The notes beneath the pieces were generated by a model. The model ran no database searches. It had not been told where the DNA came from and worked only from the letters and a program-made list of their open reading frames with translations. Shown here one piece after another: positions 23,313 to 32,355 of a stretch of DNA of 64,000 nucleotides (its first letter is position 1; the number at the start of each line of letters is the position of its first letter). Source of the DNA: JAJDXW01 sp965223775 (GTDB lineage Bacteria; Pseudomonadota; Gammaproteobacteria; HK1); assembly GCA_965223775.1 (NCBI GenBank), contig OZ245021.1, positions 5,456,001 through 5,520,000 on the forward strand, written 5' to 3'. The position numbers were made by a program, and so were the translations under genes.

Positions 23313-26210
23313 CTACAGCCCGAGATCGCGGTCGACGGACTTCGGCGCCGGCGTCATCTCCGGCTCCGGCGTTCGGCCCGCGCTCCGTTCCCCACCAATC
23401 TCCGCGTCCATGCCCCCCGCCTTCGCGGCCTCGGGCTCCTTTGCCCTTCCTTCCCCGACCGCTTCAAGCGCCGCAATCCGCTCGCCGGTGAGCGCCTCGA
23501 GCTGTTCCTTCAGCGCCGTCTTGTCGTCGGTCACGAGCTCGGCGCGGTCGCGCGCGCGGCTGATCTCGACGTAGAGCATCTTCCGGTTGGTGAGGTTCGG
23601 GTGGTTCGCCTCGATCGCGGCGATCACGGTATCGACGGTGCGCCCCTGGAACGCATGCACGGTGGACGCCCAGGCGCGGTCGACGTGGCGGAGCTGCGGG
23701 TCGCCGGCGTTCATGTCGAGCATGCGCCCGTCCTCCAGACGGAAGCTGACCCGTCCGTCCTTGACCGTGGTCACCTCGGCGGTCTGGCTGTTCACGAGCC
23801 CGAGACCGGCGTCGTTGCGCGTCCAGCGGATGCGGTCGCCGGCCCGGAGCTCCATGGTCTCCTTCCTGTAGACCTCGACGCCTCCCGCCCGGGCCGCGAT
23901 CCGGCCCGGCTGCCAGGCGACCGTCGCGCCGTCCTTGCCCGCGAGCGTCACCGTACCGGCCGCCCGGTCGACCCCGGCGACGCGCAGCTCGTCGCCCTTC
24001 TCGACGCCGAGGCGCTTGTAGGGACGGTGGAACCCCACGACGTCGCCCGCCATGTAGTTCCGGGCGAGCGCCTTCTCCGCGTTGGTATAGCCACGCGAGA
24101 CCAGCCGCTCGGTCTCCATTGCCGGGCCGTGGACCACCCCGTCGCGGGTCAGGCGCTCGCGGACGATCCCGTTGATCCCCTCGCGAAGCGCGTGGCTCGG
24201 CGCCATCAGCCCCGTGTTCTCACGATCTTCGGGTGACAGTGCGAGCCAGCGCGCGGCGGCGGCGCCCGCGAGATTGTCGGGGTTCACTTCGGCCACATTG
24301 TCGCCCAGCTTCTCGAAGGCGCGGGAGATGTCGCCGGCGAGGCTCGCCTCGACGGCCTCCTTCAGGGCGGGATCGCGCTGGCGCATGATCTGGTCCATCA
24401 CGGCGGTCTTCATGCCGGCGGCCTGGAGCTGTGCGAAGGGCTTGCCGGCATCGACCGCGTCGAGCTGCTTCTCGTCGCCGACCAGCACCACGCGTGGGAT
24501 GCGCAGGCTGTCGGCGATCCTGAGCAGGTCGCGGGTCTGGACCGTGGAGGCGAGCGAGCCCTCGTCGATCACCAGCACCGTCTTCGCGAACGCGGCGCGC
24601 ATCTCCTTCTCGCCCTTCGCGGTCATGCGCCCGGCCGCAACCCCGGCGTGGCGCGCGAGGAAGCGCTGCAGGGTCTCGCTTCCGATTGCGGCCTCGGACT
24701 CCAGCGTGCGCGCGGCCGACGCCGAGGGCGCGAGACCGCGCACCTCGAAGCCGCGCTTCTCCAGAAGCGCCCGGGCGCGGTTCAGCATCGTCGTCTTGCC
24801 GCTGCCGGCGTAGCCCTGGACGCCCACCACGCGGTCGCGCGAGGCGACGATCAGCTTGACGGCGGCCTTCTGGCCCTCGGTCAGCGGACCGCCCCGGAGC
24901 GCCTTGTCGACGGCGCGGGCGCGCATCGGCATTCCCCCGCGTTCCCGGCCGGCCGCCATCAGCGCGATCGTCTCCTTCTCGTTGCCCACCGCCTTGTCCG
25001 TCGTCAGCAGCCCCTCCATGCCGGGAAGCCGGGCAGCGTGCAGCGATCCGGCCTTCTCCAACCGCGCCGCCGCGGCCTCCGCCTCGCCGACCGTCACCTC
25101 GCCGGGGTTCCAGGCGAGCGCGGCGGCGAGCAGATTCGTGCGGGAGAACACCGCCTCGCGCTCGGAGAGATGCGCAACGGCCCATTCCACCGCGCGCGTG
25201 GCCGGCGATTCCGGGACGCTTTCCGAGCCCCGATCGTGGCCGGACGGCGCCGTGTCCTTTCCGGCGCCCTCCCGCTCCGCGCCCTTCGCCGCCGCCTCGG
25301 CCGTGAGGGTGGGGGCGTCGAACCCGAGATCGGCGGCCTGGCGCTGCCAGACGGCGCCGAGCTTGTCGCGGTCGATGTCGCGCTTCGCGGCCCGGCTCAC
25401 CAATGCGGCCCGCTCGGCGAGGCGCGGATTGTCGGAAGGGCTCCCCATGCCGCGCTCCGCCATGCCCGCCTCGATCTCGGCGCGGCGGGTCGAAAAGGCA
25501 TCGATGACGTCGCGGGAGACGCCGGCGATCTCGAAACGCCCATCGGCGTGGGTCTTCTCGATGCCGTATCCGAGGCGGGAGAGGCCGCGCGCGAGCTCGC
25601 TCCTGTAGATGGCCCCGATCAGCATCTTCGACTCGTAGAGCTTCTCGTTGGCCATGGACCGCCACTTGCCGTCCTCGCCCTGCACCATGTTGGCGATCAC
25701 CGCATGGGTGTGGAGCTGCGGGTCGAGGTTGCGCGAGGTGTCGTGGCGGAACGTGGCGGCGACCATCTTCTGCCCGCCCTCGCGGACCATCCGGCCCGTC
25801 GCCGGGTCCTTCAGCCGCGTCTCGGCGGCGTTGCCCTCGATCCATGTGAGGGTTGCCCGCACCGCCCGGTCGTGGGCGTCGACGACACGGGCGTCGCCCC
25901 CGACGAGCGCGGCCAGCGAGACCGACTTCGGGGCCGAGAGGGTGACGTCCCGGCCGGGACGGTGGAGCAGCGTGCCGTCCGCTTCGCGGCGCCCGAGCTC
26001 GCGCCCGGAGCCGTCCGGCACCTTGCCCTCGAGCACGCCCCGGAAGACGTCGGGATCGACGGAACCTTCGAGCCCGAGCTCGCCCGCGCCGCGCCCGAAC
26101 CAGGCGCTGGCGTGGCGATGCTCCGCATCGTCCTTCGCGTAGTAGCCGTCCTTCTCGTAGTAGGAGACGCCCTGCGCGGCCGAGGCGATGGCGCCGATCG
26201 AGGCGACCAT
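23313..26210 (-). CDS. traI: MobF-type relaxase/helicase TraI
   Basis: This 965-residue protein nicks oriT and unwinds the transferred strand. The N-terminal TrwC-type relaxase domain has tyrosines at residues 17-18 and 23-24 (SYYEKDGYYAKDD) and the metal-binding HUH region in LDPQLHTHAVIANM. The C-terminal RecD-like helicase shows Walker A GYAGSGKTT near residue 467, Walker B VLVIDEGS, VLVGDEKQLDAVDAG and the final WASTVHAFQGRTVD and YVEISRARDRAELVT motifs. It is shorter than F-plasmid TraI (1756 aa), like other MobF relaxases with one helicase. It starts one base after the traD stop and is the last gene of the transfer operon. Confidence 0.95.
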   Translation of the reverse strand: MVASIGAIASAAQGVSYYEKDGYYAKDDAEHRHASAWFGRGAGELGLEGSVDPDVFRGVLEGKVPDGSGRELGRREADGTLLHRPGRDVTLSAPKSVSLAALVGGDARVVDAHDRAVRATLTWIEGNAAETRLKDPATGRMVREGGQKMVAATFRHDTSRNLDPQLHTHAVIANMVQGEDGKWRSMANEKLYESKMLIGAIYRSELARGLSRLGYGIEKTHADGRFEIAGVSRDVIDAFSTRRAEIEAGMAERGMGSPSDNPRLAERAALVSRAAKRDIDRDKLGAVWQRQAADLGFDAPTLTAEAAAKGAEREGAGKDTAPSGHDRGSESVPESPATRAVEWAVAHLSEREAVFSRTNLLAAALAWNPGEVTVGEAEAAAARLEKAGSLHAARLPGMEGLLTTDKAVGNEKETIALMAAGRERGGMPMRARAVDKALRGGPLTEGQKAAVKLIVASRDRVVGVQGYAGSGKTTMLNRARALLEKRGFEVRGLAPSASAARTLESEAAIGSETLQRFLARHAGVAAGRMTAKGEKEMRAAFAKTVLVIDEGSLASTVQTRDLLRIADSLRIPRVVLVGDEKQLDAVDAGKPFAQLQAAGMKTAVMDQIMRQRDPALKEAVEASLAGDISRAFEKLGDNVAEVNPDNLAGAAAARWLALSPEDRENTGLMAPSHALREGINGIVRERLTRDGVVHGPAMETERLVSRGYTNAEKALARNYMAGDVVGFHRPYKRLGVEKGDELRVAGVDRAAGTVTLAGKDGATVAWQPGRIAARAGGVEVYRKETMELRAGDRIRWTRNDAGLGLVNSQTAEVTTVKDGRVSFRLEDGRMLDMNAGDPQLRHVDRAWASTVHAFQGRTVDTVIAAIEANHPNLTNRKMLYVEISRARDRAELVTDDKTALKEQLEALTGERIAALEAVGEGRAKEPEAAKAGGMDAEIGGERSAGRTPEPEMTPAPKSVDRDLGL

Positions 26211-26211
26211 C

Positions 26212-28356
26212 TCAGAATCGGATCAGGCTGTCGCCGGCGTCCGTCTCCGGCGGCGCCGCCGGTGCGCTCTTCTCCTCGGCCGGCGGTGAGGGCTTGCCGG
26301 CGACGCGGGCCTCGGGGATTTCGGCGCCCGAATCCTCCACACGATCCCGGCCGCCTTCGTCCCGTACCGGTCCGGGCGGCGGCAGCGCTTTCATGTCCGC
26401 CGGCTCACCTGCGCCCGCTTCGCCCCCTCCGCCCGCCCCCGCCGGAGCGAAGAGGTCGAGCTCGCCCTGGCCGAACCAGCCATCCGGCTCCTCGGGCAGC
26501 CCGTCCGGTGGCGGGACCTCCACCCCGGACCCGTCTTCGTTCCCCGGCGGGGCCCCCTCGCGCGCCGCGTCCCCGTTCCCGGGCGGCGCCTCATCCGCGT
26601 CGGCCTCGCGCGGCACGAACCGCTTCGCGGTTCCGGGCCGGCTCACATATTTGAGGCGGATGGAGGCGACCGGGAGCGGTCCGGGGAACTTGAGATAGCC
26701 CTCGAGGTTGGGCAGACGCATGATCTCGGAGGGGAGTGCGAGCGAACGGAGTTCGCGACGCGGCGTCAGCGATACCCCGTCGCGGATGGTGTTGGCGCCG
26801 TAGGAGTAGCCCTCGGCCACCTCCTCGACCTCGCTCCGGCCGAGGCTGTCGGCCGACCACTGCGCGGTGTCGCGGTCGGGCGCGGCGAGCACGACGCGGG
26901 TGCCGCACAAGCCCGAGATTGTCTCCGCGCCATTGCGCCCGTAGAGGTCGCGCAGCGCCGAGGCGACCTGGACGCCGAGCACGAAGCAGCCGCCGAACTG
27001 GCGCGATTCGGCGAGCCCCGGCTGGAGCGAGGGCACCTGGTGCAGGGTGGGGAGCTCGTCGAGGATGACCCAGATGCGCCGCTCGCGTTCCTGGGCGAGC
27101 GAGAGCATGGCGTTGACCGCGATCTCGAGCCAGGTCGAGATGAGCCCGCGTAAACTCGCATGCTGGTCGCCGCGCGAGGTCAGGAACAGGAAGCCTCCAC
27201 TGCCCCGGGCGCCGTCCTCGCGCGATATCCACTCCCGGATCGAGAACCGCGTGCCGGTATCGGGCAGGAACTCGAGCGCGGAGAGGTTCGCGGTCAGCAT
27301 GGCGCGCACGCTGAGCGCGGTCTTCGGGTTGTCGGGATCGACGATCGACTGCGCGACCGTGCCCTCCATCGCCTCGGCGAGCGCCGTCAGGTCGGTCTTG
27401 AGCAGATGGTCGACCAGCACCTTGTTCTCCGTCACCCCCTTCTTCCAGAACACCCCGGCGCCGTTGGAGAAGAGCTGGCGTGCGGCCGTCACCCAGAACG
27501 GGTCGACGGTGTCCTTCTGCTGCGGGATGAGGGCGGCGGCCATCATGTCGAAGTCGCGGGGGTTGCGCGCTTCGAGGAAGGGCGACCAGCGCGGCGCGCG
27601 GGCATCAAGCGGATTGAGCAGCACGTCGCGGTCCGCATCGAAGAACGAGCGCGTGTAGGTGCCCATCTTGTCGTAGAGCACGCAGCGCTCGCCCCTCGCG
27701 CGGATCTGGGCGACGAGGTCGGAGATCAGCACCGTCTTGCCCGAGCCGGTGGTGCCCGACACGATGGTGTGCTGGGTCTCGGTGCGCTCGGGATAGGGGA
27801 TGCCGGCGATGCGGTACGGCCGGAGGCGTCCCGAGCCCGGCAGCGCGCCCAGCGCGCGCAGATGCGCCGGCTGCACCCGGCGGCGCAGCTCCGCCGCGCT
27901 CACGAGCTCCGCGCCCCGGATGCGGCGCCTTCGCCCGAGCTGCACGCCGCGGTACCAGAACCAGGCGAGGAAGGCCGCGATGATGCCGAGCCCCGCCTTC
28001 GCGCCGAGCCAGGCGCTCGCGAACATCTCGGCCTTGATGCGCTCTCGGATCCGCCACGCCGGCGCGGACGCCGCGATGTCGCGGATGGTGAGCACCTGCA
28101 CGGAGCCGCCGGGCGCGCGCACCTCCTGGCCCGATTTGGGGTCGTAGCCGAAGGCGAGCTTCATCTCGGCCAGCGTGTACATGCCGGCCGCATACCACTC
28201 GTAGCCCGTCGTCGAGCGCCAGAGGTTCCAGGCCGGCACCGCGACCGCCATGAAGGCGGCGAGCATGATCGCCGCCTTGAAGAGCTGGCCCCACATGCGG
28301 AGCCCGTGGAAGACGGTCTGCCCGCCCCGCAGCGTCGAGCCGCCGATGCCGCGCAT
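26212..28356 (-). CDS. traD: type IV coupling protein TraD
   Basis: This 714-residue inner-membrane ATPase links the relaxosome to the secretion channel. Two N-terminal membrane segments (AAIMLAAFMAVAVPAWNLW and AGLGIIAAFLAWFWY) flank a periplasmic loop. The motor has Walker A SGTTGSGKTVL near residue 202 and Walker B IWVILDELPTL near residue 433. The C-terminus is Pro/Glu/Gly-rich and disordered, ending DSLIRF. Its start ATG shares one base with the stop of the upstream ssb. Confidence 0.95.
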   Translation of the reverse strand: MRGIGGSTLRGGQTVFHGLRMWGQLFKAAIMLAAFMAVAVPAWNLWRSTTGYEWYAAGMYTLAEMKLAFGYDPKSGQEVRAPGGSVQVLTIRDIAASAPAWRIRERIKAEMFASAWLGAKAGLGIIAAFLAWFWYRGVQLGRRRRIRGAELVSAAELRRRVQPAHLRALGALPGSGRLRPYRIAGIPYPERTETQHTIVSGTTGSGKTVLISDLVAQIRARGERCVLYDKMGTYTRSFFDADRDVLLNPLDARAPRWSPFLEARNPRDFDMMAAALIPQQKDTVDPFWVTAARQLFSNGAGVFWKKGVTENKVLVDHLLKTDLTALAEAMEGTVAQSIVDPDNPKTALSVRAMLTANLSALEFLPDTGTRFSIREWISREDGARGSGGFLFLTSRGDQHASLRGLISTWLEIAVNAMLSLAQERERRIWVILDELPTLHQVPSLQPGLAESRQFGGCFVLGVQVASALRDLYGRNGAETISGLCGTRVVLAAPDRDTAQWSADSLGRSEVEEVAEGYSYGANTIRDGVSLTPRRELRSLALPSEIMRLPNLEGYLKFPGPLPVASIRLKYVSRPGTAKRFVPREADADEAPPGNGDAAREGAPPGNEDGSGVEVPPPDGLPEEPDGWFGQGELDLFAPAGAGGGGEAGAGEPADMKALPPPGPVRDEGGRDRVEDSGAEIPEARVAGKPSPPAEEKSAPAAPPETDAGDSLIRF

Positions 28357-28787
28357 CAGGCGGGTCCCGCGCCCGCGGCCGGCGCCCGCGCAAACGCCGC
28401 ACGGCCTTCGCGCTCACGCGTCCTCATCGCCTTCGCTCCCTTCGGACGCGCCGACAGCACGTTGACCATGCCTTGCGGACCGGCGACGACGATCTCGGTG
28501 ACCTTCTGGGGCTGGCCCTCCCGGTCCTGGTACTCGCGCTGGGCGATGCGCCCCTCGACCAGCACCGCCGCGCCCTTGCGCACCATCTCCCCGGCCGCCT
28601 TGACCGCGCCGCCGTAGACGACGATGCGGTGCCATTGCGTCGCCTCGGCGGCCTTGCCGTCCCGGCCCTTCCACTTCGCCGTCGTGGCGAGGCTGAACGA
28701 GGCGGCCTTGTCGCCGCTTTGCAGATCGCGCAGCTCGGCATCGCGCCCCGCGCGGCCGAGCAGCGTCACCCGGTTGATATCCAGCAT
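28356..28787 (-). CDS. ssb: SSB-like protein in the transfer operon
   Basis: This 143-residue OB-fold protein opens MLDINRVTLLGRAGRDAEL and carries the ATQWHRIVVYGG and EGRIAQREYQDREGQPQKVTEIV blocks of SSB. It lacks the acidic DDDIPF tip and ends in an Ala/Gly-rich tail, so partner docking may be lost or different. The ATG at 28787 is followed down-operon by traD with a one-base overlap, suggesting that it works on transferred single strands. It is distinct from the ssb copies at 7-11 kb. Confidence 0.9.
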   Translation of the reverse strand: MLDINRVTLLGRAGRDAELRDLQSGDKAASFSLATTAKWKGRDGKAAEATQWHRIVVYGGAVKAAGEMVRKGAAVLVEGRIAQREYQDREGQPQKVTEIVVAGPQGMVNVLSARPKGAKAMRTREREGRAAFARAPAAGAGPA

Positions 28788-29002
28788 GTCACTGTCCTCC
28801 TCTCGGTTGGGAAGGCGCGCCGGTCCGCGCGGGAGCGGCGCAGGTGAAGGAAACGGGTTCGTCCGGTTCCGCATCCGGCGCCCCACGCATGGCGCCGCGC
28901 CGCCCGGAGTCGGAGGCGGGCCGGAGCCCGGGTGAGGAGGGCAGGGCCGGAGAGAGCCTCCGGCGCTTGCGGACCGGCGCACACCGGACAGGATGGGAGA
29001 CC

Positions 29003-29377
29003 ATGAACGTGACGCGAACATTCCAAGCCCCGGCGAAGCGCCGGACAACCTGGCGGATGCGCGCCTTCGTGCTCGGCGGACTCGGCCTCGCGACGCTCTG
29101 CACCGCCGCCTCGCTTGCGCTCGGCGCGGGCGCCGACCACCTCGGTCCGTTGTGGGTCGCGGCCATCGCCTGGACCGTGCTCGCGAGCCTCGCGGGCGCG
29201 CTCTGGCAGGGGTTCCGCTACCGGGACTGGTCGGCCTTCGGCCGCCACGAGTTCCCCGACGGACGAGACGAGGCAGCAGACTGGACTACCCGCACCGGGA
29301 CCTACGCCTGGCTGGGAGACCACGAGGACCGGCTGCTTCGCGACGACGAGCATCTGCGCAACCACGATCACGGCTAG
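29003..29377 (+). CDS. small membrane protein on the opposite strand within the tra region
   Basis: This 124-residue protein has two hydrophobic segments (FVLGGLGLATLCTAASLAL and LWVAAIAWTVLASLAGALW) and a charged His/Asp-rich tail. It is the only plus-strand gene in the transfer region and overlaps the 3' end of traG tail to tail by four bases. GGGAGA precedes the ATG at 29003, and a leader GGTGAGG... then CGGAGAGAG (28931-28957) resembles those of the ssb copies. Function unknown; exclusion or regulation is possible but unsupported. Confidence 0.65.
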   Translation: MNVTRTFQAPAKRRTTWRMRAFVLGGLGLATLCTAASLALGAGADHLGPLWVAAIAWTVLASLAGALWQGFRYRDWSAFGRHEFPDGRDEAADWTTRTGTYAWLGDHEDRLLRDDEHLRNHDHG

Positions 29378-32349
29378 TCCCCGATCCGCCCGCCGTGGCG
29401 CCATCGCTTGCGCTCCTCCGGCGTGGCACGGGCTGTGCGCCCGGCCTCTTCCGGGTCACTGCCGACGTCCGTCCCGAGCGCCTCGTCCTCCGATCCCTCG
29501 CGGTCGGGCGCTGCGTTCCTGGCCGTGCCGTAGAGCTTGCCGGCGAGCCAATCGCCGACGATCGGCAGGTTCTCCGTGGCGTGCTCCTCGAAGGGCCTCT
29601 CCACCTCGACAGCCGTCGCCGCGCGGCCTTCCCGCGCGCGCTCCTCCGTCAACCCGGCCCGCGCCTCGCGCCCGGCCTCGCTGACCGTCATGCCGGCCCG
29701 GGTCTCGGCGCGCATCCCCAGCGCCCCAGCCTCGACCTCGCCGGGAATGGGCGCCCCCGCGACATAGGCCCGGTCGCGCACGCCTTCCGACCACCCTCCA
29801 TAGGCCGCGGCGGTCTCACGCGCATAGGCGCCGCGCATCTCGCCCGCCGCCCCCTCGTAGACGGCCGCGCCGCCGATCGTCGCCGGATCCGGACCCGCCG
29901 GCTCGGGGAAACGCTCGGCGATGAAGTTCGCCGCATGGCCGCGCAGCACTTCAGCGTCCTCCGGCGTCTGCGGCGAGGCGAGCCGCATCGCGCCGGCCGC
30001 CCCGATCGGGCGTCCGTCGGCGCCCGGACGCTCGGCGAGCCAGGCGAAGAAGGGCTGGCCGAGCTCGCGCTCGATCGCCTGCGCGTCCGAGCGCACATGG
30101 GCGGCCTGCTCCGACCAGCTCTCGGATTCGGTGCGCGCCAGCGACGCGCGCTCTTCGAAGCGCTGCATGCGCGTGAGGTTGGCCGACAAGCTCTCGTCGA
30201 GACTCGCCATGTCGCTCATCCCCGTGGCGGTGGAATAGCGCCGCGACGCCTCCGAGACGCTGGACCACAGGTCGAGCACCTGGTGGCTCTCGGCATAGTC
30301 CTTCATGCTGTCCCACGCCTCCTTCCCGATGGTCTGGCCGCGCCACATGGCCGAACCGTCGGCGCGCGCCTTCACGATGAAGTCCCAGCCCCCGCCGACT
30401 CGCGCCTCGCCGGTCAGCATCGCCGTCTCGCTCCGGGTGATCCCGGCCGTCTCCGACATCCTCTCCAGGTGCGATTCGAGCGCCTGGACCTGCGCGCTCT
30501 CGCTCTCGGTCACGCCGCGCGCATGCGCTTCGCCCGTGCTCACGTCGTGGCTGTAGCGCTCGACCAGGGCGGTCGCGTCGGTGACGGCGGCGTTGCGCGC
30601 CTGGCCGGCCTCGACCGACCAGTTGCGCGCGAGCGAGTGCGCCTCCGCCGCGCGCTCCTCGTGGTGCGTGCTGAGCGATTCCGAGAGCCGGACCCCGGCG
30701 GCCGGGACCCGGCTCGTGGCCGCACCCATGTCGGCGATCGGGGTGCCGTCGCCCGCGACGGTGAACGCGGCGCCCGCAGGTGCGTACCCGGTATAGCGGT
30801 CGGTATCGACATGGGCGGAGGTGCGGATCTGGCGGCCCTCCAGCGTCGCGTAGCGGTGGGTGTCGGTGCTCGTGTTGGCGAGCGAGAGGTTGCCGGTGGT
30901 GCTCTCGTGCGCGGCCGAGCTCGCCGCGTCCTGGCCGACGGCGAGCACCGAGGTGGCGAGCACCGTCGCCTTGGAGAGCCCGTAGGCGAGCGCCGCTGCG
31001 AGGAACGGCACCGACATCGAGAGGTAGCCCGACATCACCGCGACGTCGGCCGCGACGGCGCGGATCCCGGCCTGGGCGACGAGCGAGATGCCGATGTCTC
31101 CGCCCGGCATCAGCGCGGTCACGCCCATGCGCTCGGCGGCTTCCCCCATCGAGATGCGGTGCAGGATGGCGTAGAGCGGCCCCCAGCTCTGGAGCCACAC
31201 GAGCCCCGTCACATAGGAGCGGAATATCCCCATCCCCGCGGGAGTGAGCATCAGGATGACGGCCATCGGGAAGGCGCCGACATAGAGGCACTCGAAGACG
31301 ATGCGAAGGAGCGGCACCCAGGTCTCGGCCTGGCGCCCGATGGCCCGGTAGGCCGCGACGGTCTGGGCCTCGGCGCGGGCTTCCGTGTAGGACCGCAGCG
31401 CGGCGGCGTTGCCCGCTTCGGCCGCCCACTGCTCGCCCGCGTCGTGGAGCGCGTTCAGCACCATCTGCTGGCGCATGATCTCGCCCGCCGAGCGCGAGGC
31501 GCCGATGAGGAAGTCGTGCGCGGCGGGCAGCGCGGCCATCAGCTCGGCGCGGGCGAGTGCATCGGTCGCCGCATTCGGGAAGAGCCGCCGCCCGAAGATG
31601 GCGCCGGCGCGCGCGATCTCCGCGTTCCACTGCGCGCCGAGCCTCCCGGCGCCGTCGCGGCAGGTGACGATCTCGCGGTCGATGGGCGTCGCGCCGGTGC
31701 CGACGGCGGGGAGCCGGGTCGCGAACTCGAACATGCGCGCGGGCGAGGCGCCGGCCGACGGCGTGCCCGTGGCCGTCACCAGCCGCCACAAATCGGTCGA
31801 CTCCCTCAGATCGTCGGCCGAGATGTGCCCCAGCAGCAGCGCGTGGAACACGCATTGGCGGGCATAGCCGCGGAGGTTCCGCGCGAACACCGCGTCGGTC
31901 ACCTCGAGCCGGGTCGCGGCGGCGGCGAGGCGCGAGCCGAAGATGAGGCCGTGGCGCTGGTAGTGCAGATCGTTCGGCAGGGTGAACGCCTGCTCGGTGA
32001 GGCGCGTGAGGCCGTCGCCGACCTGGGAGGTCAACGACGCGAACAGCGCAAGGCCGACCGGCACGTTGGCGACGACGGCGGGCGCGAGCGACGGGTCGAG
32101 CCGGTCCACCACCCGCACGGTCGCCTTCGGCACGATCATCGCGCCCCACACGGTGACGAACAGCAGGATCCACTTCGCGTTCTCCTTCCACGAGCCGCCG
32201 AAGGCGGTGCGGAAGAGGATCCACCCGACGCCCGCCGCGCCGGCGAGCTGCGCCAGCACCACATAGGCGCCGCCGCCGGTGATCGCGGCGACCGCGTTCA
32301 GCAGGTCGACCAGGTAGGTCCCGCCGCCCATGGTGAAGAGCTCGTACAC
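29374..32349 (-). CDS. traG: TraG-like mating-pair stabilisation protein
   Basis: This 991-residue inner-membrane protein has the TraG N-terminal region (MGGGTYLVDLLNAVAAITGGG, near residues 7-27) with several membrane segments up to about residue 470 (for example VGWILFRTAF, VPFLAAALAYGL). A long hydrophilic helical periplasmic or exported C-terminus follows. In F, TraG takes part in pilus assembly through its N-terminus and in mating-pair stabilisation and entry exclusion through its C-terminus. The start GTG at 32349 lies six bases from the traH stop. Confidence 0.92.
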   Translation of the reverse strand: MYELFTMGGGTYLVDLLNAVAAITGGGAYVVLAQLAGAAGVGWILFRTAFGGSWKENAKWILLFVTVWGAMIVPKATVRVVDRLDPSLAPAVVANVPVGLALFASLTSQVGDGLTRLTEQAFTLPNDLHYQRHGLIFGSRLAAAATRLEVTDAVFARNLRGYARQCVFHALLLGHISADDLRESTDLWRLVTATGTPSAGASPARMFEFATRLPAVGTGATPIDREIVTCRDGAGRLGAQWNAEIARAGAIFGRRLFPNAATDALARAELMAALPAAHDFLIGASRSAGEIMRQQMVLNALHDAGEQWAAEAGNAAALRSYTEARAEAQTVAAYRAIGRQAETWVPLLRIVFECLYVGAFPMAVILMLTPAGMGIFRSYVTGLVWLQSWGPLYAILHRISMGEAAERMGVTALMPGGDIGISLVAQAGIRAVAADVAVMSGYLSMSVPFLAAALAYGLSKATVLATSVLAVGQDAASSAAHESTTGNLSLANTSTDTHRYATLEGRQIRTSAHVDTDRYTGYAPAGAAFTVAGDGTPIADMGAATSRVPAAGVRLSESLSTHHEERAAEAHSLARNWSVEAGQARNAAVTDATALVERYSHDVSTGEAHARGVTESESAQVQALESHLERMSETAGITRSETAMLTGEARVGGGWDFIVKARADGSAMWRGQTIGKEAWDSMKDYAESHQVLDLWSSVSEASRRYSTATGMSDMASLDESLSANLTRMQRFEERASLARTESESWSEQAAHVRSDAQAIERELGQPFFAWLAERPGADGRPIGAAGAMRLASPQTPEDAEVLRGHAANFIAERFPEPAGPDPATIGGAAVYEGAAGEMRGAYARETAAAYGGWSEGVRDRAYVAGAPIPGEVEAGALGMRAETRAGMTVSEAGREARAGLTEERAREGRAATAVEVERPFEEHATENLPIVGDWLAGKLYGTARNAAPDREGSEDEALGTDVGSDPEEAGRTARATPEERKRWRHGGRIGD

Positions 32350-32355
32350 GGGCAG

